Positions 48,255 to 57,560 of a stretch of 64,000 bases of DNA are shown piece after piece. The translations under genes and the position numbers were made by a program. This DNA is from Saprospiraceae bacterium (GTDB taxonomy: Bacteria > Bacteroidota > Bacteroidia > Chitinophagales > Saprospiraceae): NCBI GenBank assembly GCA_016711125.1, contig JADJTQ010000003.1:1057946-1121945 (forward strand). Reading direction: 5' to 3'. Every line of letters starts with the position of its first letter. Within the stretch, counting starts at the first letter, position 1. Below the pieces are notes generated by a model, which was not told the origin of the DNA, searched no databases, and was given only the letters and a program-made list of their open reading frames with translations.

Positions 48255-48584
48255 TTATTTTTCATTATAAATGCTCTGAGTTGAGTGGTTTAACTGCTCA
48301 ACCAACAGTTCTTTCAGGACTAGCAGATCTTTTTCTTTCTCTTGCTGGTTCAGATCATCATCTATTTCTCCCAGAATTTCGAAGACAAAGTTTTCTTCTC
48401 CCAATCGATTCCAATCATTCTGTAGTGCTGGATTTCGGTGATTGCCAAATTTCAATTCGGCCCGGTGCCGGTTCCAAATGGCAGCCGGATTCATGCTATA
48501 ATCTATGTAGACCTTATTACTACTTCTGTTGCGGATCACATAGACTCCTGCCGAACACTTCATTTCCCGATAAGCTTCCTTCAT
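48255..48584 (-). CDS. GIY-YIG nuclease-domain protein
   Basis: A 109-residue protein. The GIY-YIG pattern is seen as AGVYVIRNRSSNKVYID, followed by RHRAELKFGNHRNPALQNDW with the conserved Arg, and Glu within ENFVFEILGEIDDD. This small type is related to the UvrC nuclease domain and homing-type enzymes. The role is unknown. It is convergent with the permease gene, ten bases away. Confidence 0.8.
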   Translation of the reverse strand: MKEAYREMKCSAGVYVIRNRSSNKVYIDYSMNPAAIWNRHRAELKFGNHRNPALQNDWNRLGEENFVFEILGEIDDDLNQQEKEKDLLVLKELLVEQLNHSTQSIYNEK

Positions 48585-48660
48585 TTCTTTTTAGTTCGCA
48601 TATAGATCTAACGGTTAGATGGGTCTAATTGTGTCCTGCGAAGCCCTCGGATGGAAAAAT

Positions 48661-49012
48661 GGAAAGCCCTCCTTCGCTTAAGGCTATGGCGGGCGGTGTT
48701 CGGACTACTAAGCCCGGAGGGATTGGTAAGCCGACTTGGTGGATGAGACTAAAGTGGAAAAATGGAAAGATGGAAAATGGAAAAGTGGAAAAATGGAAAG
48801 CCCTCCTTCGCTTAAGGCTATGGCGGGCGGTGTTCGGACTACTAAGCCCGGAGGGATTGGTAAGCCGACTTGGTGGATGAGACTAAAGTGGAAAAATGGA
48901 AAGATGGAAAATGGAAAAGTGGAAAATGGGAAAGCCCTCCTTCTCCCAAGGCTACGGCGGGCGCTGTTCGAACTACTAAGCCCGGAGGGATTGGTAAGCC
49001 GACCCTGTGGCA
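48661..49012. repeat. tandem 134-base GC-rich repeat, about 2.6 copies
   Basis: The unit starts at GGAAAGCCCT (48661, 48795 and 48929, exact period 134). Each has a GC-rich core (CCTCCTTCGCTTAAGGCT, AAGCCCGGAGGGATTGGTAA), then a purine-rich tract with GGAAAAATGGAAAGATGG. The core can fold as an imperfect hairpin (GCCCTCC against GGCGGGC). Related single copies lie at 52641, 52754, 54011 and 54232. The frames across it are low complexity and not credible genes. Confidence 0.85.
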
Positions 49013-49189
49013 GATTCAAATCGAATTATAGAAAAAAGGGAGGAATCGAAAAGTGTAGCGGCGGATCTATTCCACCGGATACCGAATTAAGCTTACAAGG
49101 TTTGCCGAGTCAAAGAATTTATACAAGTACATCAATTTATTAAAAGCCAGAATATCAACCTTATATAATCAGATGATATTTTTAATATG

Positions 49190-49293
49190 TTAAGAAAATG
49201 TTAATATATTCCATCAGGTAGGACATTCTATCCTGACCGTTCCACAGTAATCTGTAAACAATCAAATTAATTAAAACGAAAAATCTTAACGAC
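49190..49293 (+). promoter_or_regulatory. conserved leader of Ig-like gene copy A
   Basis: About 100 bases before the start codon are nearly identical in all three copies, as strongly conserved as the genes. They include a small hairpin (TCAGG / CCTGA around 49214-49236) and an AT-rich stretch before the ATG. It may hold the promoter and a structured 5' UTR. Confidence 0.55.
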
Positions 49294-49992
49294 ATGAAAA
49301 ATATGATCATCCTGACAGTGGCACTTTTGGTTACGATAGCAAACAACCTGACTGCCAAAGTAAACACAGAGGCCCTCGATTATACCTATTGCAACTGGAA
49401 CTCCACGTTTGAATATCCGAACAAACACACTTTTTACGCTGGAGAAGATGTCTACGTAAAGGTAAAACCTCAGAAACACTACGACATTAATTACATGGAG
49501 ATCTGGGTAAACAACCAGTACATCCGAAAAGAATCATCCTATCCTTATGAATGGTGCAAATCTGGTAGTGGAGACAATTATCTACGCAATTTGACCCCCG
49601 GCAACTATAAGATTAAATGTAAGATCGTTGACAAATGTGGTGGCTGTCACTATATCTACTACGACATCTGTGTGACTGGCGGCAATAATAACTACTGCGA
49701 TTGGAACTCATGGTATAAATATCCTCAGCATAACAAACACTACAATACAGGTTGTGACATGTATGTACGGGTAGATTGCCAAAAATATCAGGATATTGAA
49801 TGGATGGAATTGTACCTGAACAACCAGTGCATCCGCAAAGAGACCTCCTATCCATACGAGTGGTGTAAAGGAAGTGGTAACAGTGATTACAAATTACGGC
49901 ACATGCAAAAAGGCTGCTACCATCTGAAGGTAAAAATTAAAGACAAGTGCGGTCAATACCATGAAAAGAGCTGCACCTTTTACGTCGACTAG
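49294..49992 (+). CDS. secreted Cys-rich protein with two Ig-like domains, copy A
   Basis: A 232-residue secreted protein. The signal peptide (ILTVALLVTIANNLTA, cleavage near residue 21) is followed by two repeats of about 96 residues (32-127 and 134-232). They align: NYMEIWVNNQYIRKESSYPY with EWMELYLNNQCIRKETSYPY, and GNYKIKCKIVDKCG with GCYHLKVKIKDKCG. The pattern (strand, VNNQ turn, PYEW, GxY, DKCG) resembles bacterial Big_7-type Ig domains. Four cysteines match between repeats (33/135, 88/191, 115/219, 126/227) out of 14, so disulfides outside the cytoplasm are likely. No sorting tail, lipobox or enzyme motif is seen. I know no named family for this exact protein. It has its own leader and terminator. 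Confidence 0.82.
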   Translation: MKNMIILTVALLVTIANNLTAKVNTEALDYTYCNWNSTFEYPNKHTFYAGEDVYVKVKPQKHYDINYMEIWVNNQYIRKESSYPYEWCKSGSGDNYLRNLTPGNYKIKCKIVDKCGGCHYIYYDICVTGGNNNYCDWNSWYKYPQHNKHYNTGCDMYVRVDCQKYQDIEWMELYLNNQCIRKETSYPYEWCKGSGNSDYKLRHMQKGCYHLKVKIKDKCGQYHEKSCTFYVD

Positions 49993-50028
49993 TAGAAAAC
50001 AAACCTTAGAAAAACCATCTGATCATAA

Positions 50029-50067
50029 AACATCCTGGGAGCGAAAATTCCTGGGATGCTTTTTTTA
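50029..50067 (+). terminator. intrinsic terminator of Ig-like gene copy A
   Basis: ACATCCTGGGAGCGAAAATT and its partner CCTGGGATGCT form a stem followed by seven T. It lies about 40 bases after the stop codon. Confidence 0.8.
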
Positions 50068-50144
50068 TTTCAGATTGTAGATTTCAGATTTCGGATTTTT
50101 CTTTTTCAGACAACCCAAAATATCAATTCTCTAAAACAAACAAA

Positions 50145-52585
50145 TTATTCGAGAAAACGATACCGGCAACCTATTCTGACCGATTGAGTTTCGTAGTAAT
50201 TTTCATAGAGAGCGGTAAAATCAGGTCCAACAATCTCTTCTCTTAGGCCTGAAGTGTTTAACAAGTCAGTGGCTGAAAAAAGTAATTCGCCCCGGTTTTT
50301 CCAAATGGGTATTTTTACGCCAAGATCAACCGATGCGCTCGACAATTGTTTTCCCTGGGGGGTGTTTTTAGGAGCTAGATAGATGAAGGATAGTTGTAGT
50401 TGAGCTTTATTTCTAAAATTCCACTGATTGCTTATTTTAAGATCCCAGGTCAGATTATCGGTCTTTTCAATATCAAATGACCGGATATAAGGAAAGAGCA
50501 ACTCTCCGGAAAAAGCATCGATCTGATTGTTGTACCAATTGAAACTCCCAGTTGCCTGCCAATTTTTCAGGATATCTTGAGAGACTAATATTTCTGTGCC
50601 TAAATTAGAACCGCTGCCAACATTATGGTAGATCTTATTAACAATCGAATATTGGGTATTTGATGCATCAATGCTGTAAATTCGAATAAAAGGATCAACT
50701 ATATCCCGGTAATATCCAGAAATAAAAATCGAACCATCCTGCCAGATATGTTTATAGGCCGCTTCATAGATTCTCGTGAATTGCGGTCGGACATAAGGAT
50801 TACCAACCTTCAATAATTCAGGGTCGTCATATTTAGGAAATATCCGGAGATTGGGTTCTCCTGGTCGATCAATTCGATTATTTAAAAATAATGACAGGTG
50901 GTTCGCATCATCCAATTTGAAAGTGAGCCGGATATTTGGGAAAATTCTAAAATACTGATAGGCATCATTTTTCGAGTAGTAGATATTGGCGGGGTCAATG
51001 TCATATTCTACATACGTTTGCTCTGCTCTGACTCCTCCTTCGATTGAAAATTTGGATCGTTCATAGATATAGTTTAGGTAGGCCCCATAAATATTTTCCC
51101 TCCAATCTGACCAGCTTCCTAAACCAGGGTAGATGATCGATTGCTCACCTTGTCCGATTTCATAGGTGACCGGAATTGATCTCCATTGTAATTTTAGACC
51201 ACTTTCCAATCGGCCATAAGATCCTGGTCTCACATAGTCCAGATTGTATAAGGTGGTATGTTCGGTTGCAATGATGTGGGTAAAATCTGTGGCTACTCGA
51301 TAATTCGAGCTATCATTAAGAAAATAGGACTCATCTTCCCACCCACGGGTATATTGCAGACTGGAAGCAAGTGTGTGGCCAGGCTCATTATATTGATGTT
51401 GATAATTTAAGCGGAAATTGAGGTAACCGGTCATCTCATCTTCTTTCCAGTGCCAGTATCGATACCTGCGTTGGGTGCTTAAATCTATGTATGGTATTTG
51501 GGCTGTATCTATATGCCCTTCATAGTCTACGATCGTTGAAAAACTCCATTTGTTGGCTGAGTTCTGGATCCAATCAATACCTGTCTTAAATATGTAGTGC
51601 GTTTGAGTTCGATTTTCCGGCACTTGCGAGATTGTTTGAGATCCATCAGCATATTTCCGGGTAGTAAATTCATTATTAGGAAGTTTTTTCTGACGGAGGA
51701 TTTCTGCTGGACAAAGTAGTTGATCTTGTTGCCCGAATAATTCAAATTCAGGCTCGGAATATATTTAGGATTGACATGATAGGCACCGAGACTGGTTGGA
51801 AGGTCTTTCTTTCGGATCGTCAGGTCACCAACGTTAAAAGCGAGACCTACATCGCCACTCCAGCCTGATCGTTTTTCTTTTTTGTAAATGATGTTGATAA
51901 TGCCTGCCATCCCAGATGCATCGTACTTGGCTGAAGGATTATTGATGATTTCGATCCGCTCAATATTTCCCGCAGGAATATTGTCAAGACTTTTTTGATT
52001 ACCGAAACCAGTAAGACTCGTTTGCTTGCCATCGGTTAAAATTGCGACTTGATCACTACCTCTAAGCATCACTTTACCTTCCTGATCAACACTAACTCCG
52101 GGAAGATTTTTCATCAGATCAAGCACGGAACCGCCCGACTGAGATACCTGATCACCAACATCAAAGGTTTTTTTATCTAAATCAGATGAGGTAATTGCTC
52201 TTTGGGCTTCTACGGTTACCTGGTCTAATTGTAAGGCACCGATTGAAAGAGAGATATCTCCCATGTCATAAGTATTATTCAGACTTCCTACGATCACATC
52301 GAGAGTATGAGTCTCATACCCCACGAATGAGACTTCCAATTTATATGAGCCTACCGGTAAACCAGTTATGATAAAACGACCATCCGTTTCCGAAATACTG
52401 CCTCCCAAGGCCTCGCCTCCATTAGGTCGCCTGATGATAATACTAGCATAGGGTAGGCCTTCTTCTTTATTATCAAGTCGTACTATCCGACCTGACAGTG
52501 TCGCGCTTGATTGGCTATAGATCCAGGGAGCCAACATCACCAGAAAAAAGAAAACAGAATTCAATCGCTTCAGGTTCACTCGCAT
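50145..52585 (-). CDS. TonB-dependent receptor, OMP beta-barrel family (frameshift at ~51684)
   Basis: An outer-membrane receptor of about 812 residues when joined. Signal peptide (FLVMLAPWIYSQSS), CarboxypepD_reg domain (GRIVRLDNKEEGLPYASIII), plug (SVLDLMKNLPGVSVDQEGKV, IEIINNPSAKYDASGMAGII) and a barrel of the OMP_b-brl type ending VRIGCRYRFLE. Adding one A to the run at 51684-51689 joins 51527-52585 to 50145-51623 and reads SVRKKLPNNEFTTRKYADG. No SusD gene is adjacent, so it is not a standard SusC/D pair. It lies antisense between Ig-like copies A and B. Confidence 0.9.
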
Positions 52586-52640
52586 TTATTTCAAATCTGT
52601 AAATCGAAGGTATTATTTTTCTTGGAAGCGATGGAAAAAT

Positions 52641-52835
52641 GGAAAGCCCTCCTTCGCTTAAGGCTATGGCGGGCGGTGTTCGGACTGCTGAGCCCGGATC
52701 GTTACGCCTACTTCGGAGGAGACTAAAATGGAATATTTGAATGATGGAAAATTGGAAAGCCCTCCTTTGCATAAAGCTACGGCGGACGAGGTCGGACTGC
52801 CAAGCCCGGAGGGATTGGTAAGCCGACCCTGTCGC
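52641..52835. repeat. two dispersed copies of the GC-rich repeat
   Basis: Copies begin at 52641 (GGAAAGCCCT, with the same GCGGGCGGTGTTCGG core) and 52754 (a variant with CGGCGGACGAGGTCGGACT). The second one runs into a diverged form of the upstream flank of Ig-like copy B. Confidence 0.75.
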
Positions 52836-53009
52836 AGATTTAAATCGCATTATAGAAAAAAGGGAAGAATCGAAAAATGTAGCGTCAGATCTATGCCGCC
52901 GGATCACGAATTGATCTTACAAGGATTGCTGAGACAGTGCTATTTGTACCAACTAAGTAATTTTGTTAAAAGCAGACTATCAATTGTATATAATTATGTC
53001 ATATTTTTA

Positions 53010-53117
53010 ATATGTTAAGAAAATGTTAAGATATTTCATTAGGTAGGACATTCTATCCTGACGGTTCCACAGTAATCTGTAAACAATCAAATTAATTAAA
53101 ACGAAAATCTTAACAAC
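53010..53117 (+). promoter_or_regulatory. conserved leader of Ig-like gene copy B
   Basis: Matches the leaders of copies A and C, including GGTAGGACATTCTATCCTGA and the AT-rich run before the ATG. Confidence 0.55.
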
Positions 53118-53816
53118 ATGAAAAATATGATCATCCTGACAGTGGCACTTTTGGTTACCATAGCAAACAACCTGACTGCCAAAGTAAGCACAGAGGCCCT
53201 CGACTACACCTATTGCAACTGGAACTCCTCGTTTGAATATCCGAACAAACACACTTTTTACGCTGGAGAAGATGTCTACGTAAAGGTAAAACCTCAGAAG
53301 CACTACGACATTAATTACATGGAGATCTGGGTAAACAACCAGTACATCCGAAAAGAAACATCCTATCCCTATGAATGGTGCAAATCTGGTAGTGGAGACA
53401 ATTATCTACGCAATTTGACCCCGGGCAACTATAAGATTAAATGTAAGATCGTTGACAAATGTGGTGGCTGTCACTATATCTACTACGACATCTGTGTGAC
53501 TGGCGGCAATAATAACTACTGCGATTGGAACTCATGGTATAAATATCCTCAGCATAACAAACACTACAATACAGGTTGTGACATGTATGTACGGGTAGAT
53601 TGCCAAAAATATCAGGATATTGAATGGATGGAATTGTACCTGAACAACCAGTGCATCCGCAAAGAGACCTCCTATCCATACGAGTGGTGTAAAGGAAGTG
53701 GTAACAGTGATTACAAATTACGGCACATGCAAAAAGGCTGCTACCATCTGAAGGTAAAAATTAAAGACAAGTGCGGTCAATACCATGAAAAGAGCTGCAC
53801 CTTCTACGTTGACTAG
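53118..53816 (+). CDS. secreted Cys-rich protein with two Ig-like domains, copy B
   Basis: Intact and 232 residues long, identical to copy A except at residues 24 (Ser for Asn), 38 (Ser for Thr) and 81 (Thr for Ser). The whole second domain is identical. This intact copy confirms the true reading frame and shows that the protein is conserved rather than decaying. It has its own leader and terminator, so it is probably transcribed alone. Function unknown; secreted and disulfide-rich by inference. Confidence 0.82.
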   Translation: MKNMIILTVALLVTIANNLTAKVSTEALDYTYCNWNSSFEYPNKHTFYAGEDVYVKVKPQKHYDINYMEIWVNNQYIRKETSYPYEWCKSGSGDNYLRNLTPGNYKIKCKIVDKCGGCHYIYYDICVTGGNNNYCDWNSWYKYPQHNKHYNTGCDMYVRVDCQKYQDIEWMELYLNNQCIRKETSYPYEWCKGSGNSDYKLRHMQKGCYHLKVKIKDKCGQYHEKSCTFYVD

Positions 53817-53850
53817 TAGAAAACAAACCTTAGAAAAACCATCTGATCAT

Positions 53851-53889
53851 AAAGCATCCTGGGAGCGAAAGTTCCTGGGATGCTTTTTT
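53851..53889 (+). terminator. intrinsic terminator of Ig-like gene copy B
   Basis: AAAGCATCCTGGGAGCGAAA pairs with TTCCTGGGATGCTTTTTT; the stem AGCATCC / GGATGCT is perfect and a T run follows. Confidence 0.85.
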
Positions 53890-54010
53890 GATTTCAGATT
53901 GTAAGATTTCAGATTTCGGATTTTTCTTTTTAATGGACTACCAAGCCCAGATGGATTGGTACGCCGACTGCGGAGGAGACCAAAGTGGAATATTGAAGCG
54001 ATGGAAAATT

Positions 54011-54315
54011 GGAAAGCCTCCTTCTCCCAAGGCTATGGCGGGCGCTGTTCGGACTACTAAGCCCGGAGGGATTGGTAAGCCGACCCTGTCGCAGATTCAA
54101 ATCGAATTATACAAAAAAGGGAGGAATCGAAAAGTGTAGCGGGATCTATTCCACCGGATCATGGATTTAAGCCCGGGGGGGTAATCCGACAATGCAGGAG
54201 ACTAAAATGGAATATTGGAAGGATGGAAAATTGGAAAGTGCCTCCTTCGCATAAAGCTACGGCGGACGAGGTCGGACTACTAAGCCCGGAGGGATTGGTT
54301 AGCCGACCCTGGGGG
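54011..54315. repeat. two dispersed copies of the GC-rich repeat
   Basis: Copies begin at 54011 (GGAAAGCCTCC variant) and 54232 (GGAAAGTGCCTCC variant). The first is followed by a truncated piece of the cassette upstream flank (54095-54160), suggesting a partial duplication; the second starts cassette copy C. Confidence 0.7.
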
Positions 54316-54489
54316 AGACCAAAATCGAATTATAGAAAAAAGGGAGGAATCGAAAAGTGTAGCGGCGGATCTATTCCACCGGATATCGAATTAAGCTTAC
54401 AAGGTTTGCCGAGTCAAAGAATTTATACAAGTACATCAATTTATTAAAAGGCAGAATATCAACCTTATATAATCAGATGATATTCTATA

Positions 54490-54597
54490 TGTGTTAAGAA
54501 AATGTTAAGATATTTCATTAGGTAGGACATTCTATCCTGACGGTTCCACAGTAATCTGTAAACAATCAAATTAATTAAAACGAAAAATCTTAACAAC
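54490..54597 (+). promoter_or_regulatory. conserved leader of Ig-like gene copy C
   Basis: Matches the leaders of copies A and B, with the same hairpin and AT-rich approach to the ATG. Confidence 0.55.
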
Positions 54598-55294
54598 ATG
54601 AAAAATATGATCATCCTGACAGTGGCACTTTTGGTTACGATAGCAAACAACCTGACTGCCAAAGTAAACACAGAGGCCCTCGATTACACCTATTGCAACT
54701 GGAACTCCTCGTTTGAATATCCGAACAAACACACTTTTTACGCTGGAGAAGATGTCTACGTAAAGGTAAAACCTCAGAAGCACTACGACATTAATTACAT
54801 GGAGATCTGGGTAAACAACCAGTACATCCGAAAAGAAACATCCTATCCTTATGAATGGTGCAAATCTGGTAGTGGAGACAATTATCTACGCAATTTGACC
54901 CAGGCAACTATAAGATTAAATGTAAGATCGTTGATAAATGTGGTGGCTGTCACTATATCTACTACGACATCTGTGTGACTGGCGGCAATAATAACTACTG
55001 CGATTGGAACTCATGGTATAAATATCCTCAGCATAACAAACACTACAATACAGGTTGTGACATGTATGTACGGGTAGATTGCCAAAATATCAGGATATTG
55101 AATGGATGGAATTGTACCTGAACAACCAGTGCATCCGCAAAGAGACCTCCTATCCATACGAGTGGTGTAAAGGAAGTGGTAACAGTGATTACAAATTACG
55201 GCACATGCAAAAAGGCTGCTACCATCTGAAGGTAAAAATTAAAGACAAGTGCGGTCAATACCATGAAAAGAGCTGCACCTTCTACGTCGACTAG
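54598..55294 (+). CDS. secreted two Ig-like domain protein, copy C (two frameshifts)
   Basis: Same protein as copies A and B, with Asn24, Ser38 and Thr81, but two bases short. At about 54903 it reads GACCCAGGC where A has GACCCCCGGC and B GACCCCGGGC, one base lost in a C run. At about 55086 it reads GCCAAAATATC where A and B have GCCAAAAATATC, one A lost. The frame therefore breaks between residues 102 and 163, and the first product would end after about 126 residues. All other sequence agrees with the other copies. Confidence 0.82.
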
Positions 55295-55329
55295 TAGAAA
55301 ACAAACCTTAGAAAAACCATCTGATATTA

Positions 55330-55367
55330 AAGCATCCTGGGAGCGAAAGTTCGGGGATGCTTTTTTT
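55330..55367 (+). terminator. intrinsic terminator of Ig-like gene copy C
   Basis: AAGCATCC pairs with GGATGCTT, then a T run; one base differs in the loop-side stem compared with copy B. Confidence 0.8.
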
Positions 55368-55489
55368 GATTTAGGAGTGTTGATCTTAGAATTGTCTTTT
55401 CTTCTCGAAAATATAATGAGCATTAAAAAGTATTCGCAGATAAAAGGTTAGAGTATTTTTAAATATTTTGATAGAATTACTCAGCAGAC

Positions 55490-57291
55490 TCATAAAGCTT
55501 TTTGAAATTGACGGATTTTCATTTTAACCCTAAATCCTTCCTGGTTTTCAATATCTAACTGGGCCTTTAATTTGGTCGCAAACATTTTAATTAGGGAAAA
55601 TCCAAATGATTTATGTTGCATGGCTTCGAGATCATCAACCCCGGTTCCATTGTCTGCAATTTCGACATAAAGATCTTTACCCTGATCGGTCAATATCAAT
55701 CTTATCAGATGATCCTTTGAAGTTTTAAAAGCATGTTTTAATGCATTGCTGATCAATTCATTCATCATCAGGCCTAGTGGGATCATCGTGTCGACATCAA
55801 GCTGAATAGGATCTACCTGAATCTCTAATCTGATTTCATCTTCTCTTATATTATAGGATCGCAATAAATTTTCCAGCAACTTGGTCAAATAGATACGTGC
55901 ATTTACTCCCTGTAGATTGTTGGACTGGTACAAGTCCTGGTGGATCAGAGCCATGGATCGCACTCGATCCTGACCCTGACGCAAAGCATCCAGTGCATGT
56001 TCGTCCAGAATATATTTTGACTGGAGGGAGAGTAAGGAGGATATTACTTGTAGATTATTTTTAACCCGGTGATGTATTTCTCTCAACAAGGTGTCTTTTT
56101 CCTTTAAAGTTATACTGATGGTTTGATGTTGATTCTTGATTTTGCGAAACAATTTAAATAGAACGATTGATACTCCAGCAAATAAAATCAAGCCAATGAA
56201 TAAGAATGTTGACTGTCTCCTAGATGCTTGCATATTCACAACATTCAATTCGTTTTTCATATTGAGAAATGCTATTTCCTTTTCTTTTTTATCAGTTTCA
56301 AATCTTTCTCTCAGTTCGGTGAGATTCCGGTCTCTTTCTGTATCCAAAATGGAATCCTGGTGAGTCTTAATCGTTCACTGTATTCAAATGCTTTCGTAAA
56401 ATCACCTTTCTTAACATAGTACTCCATCCAGTGTGAAATCAGACCTGTTTCAATAATTCGCAGATTGTTTATATCTACAATTTTTTGAGCTTCTTCAAGG
56501 TGCTTTTGAGCTTCTTCATAATTATTCATTTGCATTGCAACATCAGCCTTAGTGCGCCAAACACCAGCTATCAGCTGCGCGTCCTTAGTTGGAGACAAAT
56601 ATTTAAGTGCATCGTTGCAATAGAGCTCCGATTGTTCAAAACGTTTTCGCGTCACCGCCAAATCAGCGAGTATGGCATAAGGACCACCAAGTTCGCTCTT
56701 CAGGTTTATCTGATATATGTAGTCGATGGCCTTGAGCAGATAGACTTCCGCTTCATCGTATTGGCCGCTTACCTTAAGCATATTACCTAGGTTGGTATGA
56801 TTGATGATCAGTCTTCTAATCTTAGTTGATCCGGTGTAGAAGGGAATGGCCTGTTCGAGATAGCGGATGGCTCCCATCGTATCATTTTGGGCCCAGGCCA
56901 CAGCAGACATATTGTTATGTAAAGAACCAATCTGGGATGAATCTTTTATTGATTCAAAATCTACGACAGCTGAAAGAAAGGCTTCGGCGGCCTTATTATA
57001 TTCACCGGACATGAAGTCTATCGAGCCCACTAATACTTTGGCGCGGCCAATTTGATAGGTATCTTTGATCGAGTGCGCCAAAGAATCGTAGATTCTGGCA
57101 TAACTCATAGCCAATGTTTTATCTTTAGGAGTCGTATGCTGGCATAGCAGGTTTAGAATTCTGAATTTTGATTGAGTGGACTGTGCAGTATCCAGCGCTG
57201 ACTGCAGACTGTCTATGATGGAGATTTGGCTCTGAAGATAGGCGCTAAAATTGATTAAAATCAGAAGAGTAAGATATGCATTTTTCATCAT
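55490..57291 (-). CDS. TPR-containing sensor histidine kinase, HisKA_2 type (frameshift at ~56359)
   Basis: About 600 residues when joined. Signal peptide (LILINFSAYLQSQISI), several TPR repeats (LGNMLKVSGQYDEAEVYLLK, RTKADVAMQMNNYEEAQKHL), a coiled linker and one membrane helix (STFLFIGLILFAGVSIVLF). The kinase core has the HisKA_2 motif REIHHRVKNNLQVISSLLSL and an ATP-binding domain (MMNELISNALKHAF, IADNGTGVDD). Adding one C to the CC near 56359 joins the frames and gives LTQDSILDTERDRN. TPR-HisKA_2 kinases usually signal to a LytTR or LuxR regulator; no partner is adjacent. Confidence 0.88.
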
Positions 57292-57560
57292 CTTAAGTTA
57301 TGGAGAAGTTCTGAATGTCGATTGTCAAAATTTATGGCTTTGGTCTGGATTTAAAGATCTTGTAAGTGAGAGCTCAGGTTTCGGTACAGTTCACTCTGAC
57401 TTTTATATTCTGTGGCTTCTATGAGCGAACGATTGAATAATTATTTAAAAAGTTAGCTGGAGTGGTGGGAAGTGCCAGGGATTTGGATTAAAGTGATGAC
57501 TGTTTTTTAAGAGGAATAGTAAGCTATGTGGTACTAGTGGCTCTACCTAATATTTAAAAT

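Larger units (their letters stand above)
48929..50105. repeat. cassette copy A (GC-rich repeat, leader, gene, terminator)
   Basis: This block matches 54232-55367 almost base for base upstream and through the gene, including the 120-base stretch after TCGAATTATAGAAAAAAGGG, the leader and the terminator. Copy B (52754-53932) matches in the gene, leader and terminator but is clearly diverged upstream. Copies A and B also share the tail after the terminator (GATTTCAGATTTCGGATTTT). Confidence 0.75.
52754..53932. repeat. cassette copy B
   Basis: Repeat core, diverged flank, conserved leader, gene, terminator and tail. It matches copies A and C strongly from about 53000 to the terminator, more weakly upstream, so the copies differ in age or exchange history. 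Confidence 0.7.
54232..55367. repeat. cassette copy C
   Basis: Near-identical to cassette A from the repeat core through the terminator, including the flank that copy B lacks in this form. This suggests that A and C are the most recent pair. Confidence 0.72.

Noticed and set aside
48629..49143. Lysine/methionine-rich and phenylalanine/serine-rich open frames on both strands of the GC-rich repeat
   Set aside because: They simply translate the 134-base repeat, have low complexity and change with repeat number; not genes.
49182..49479. Antisense open frames conserved over the start of each Ig-like copy
   Set aside because: They persist only because the sense sequence is duplicated; composition is not protein-like and no independent start signal is seen.
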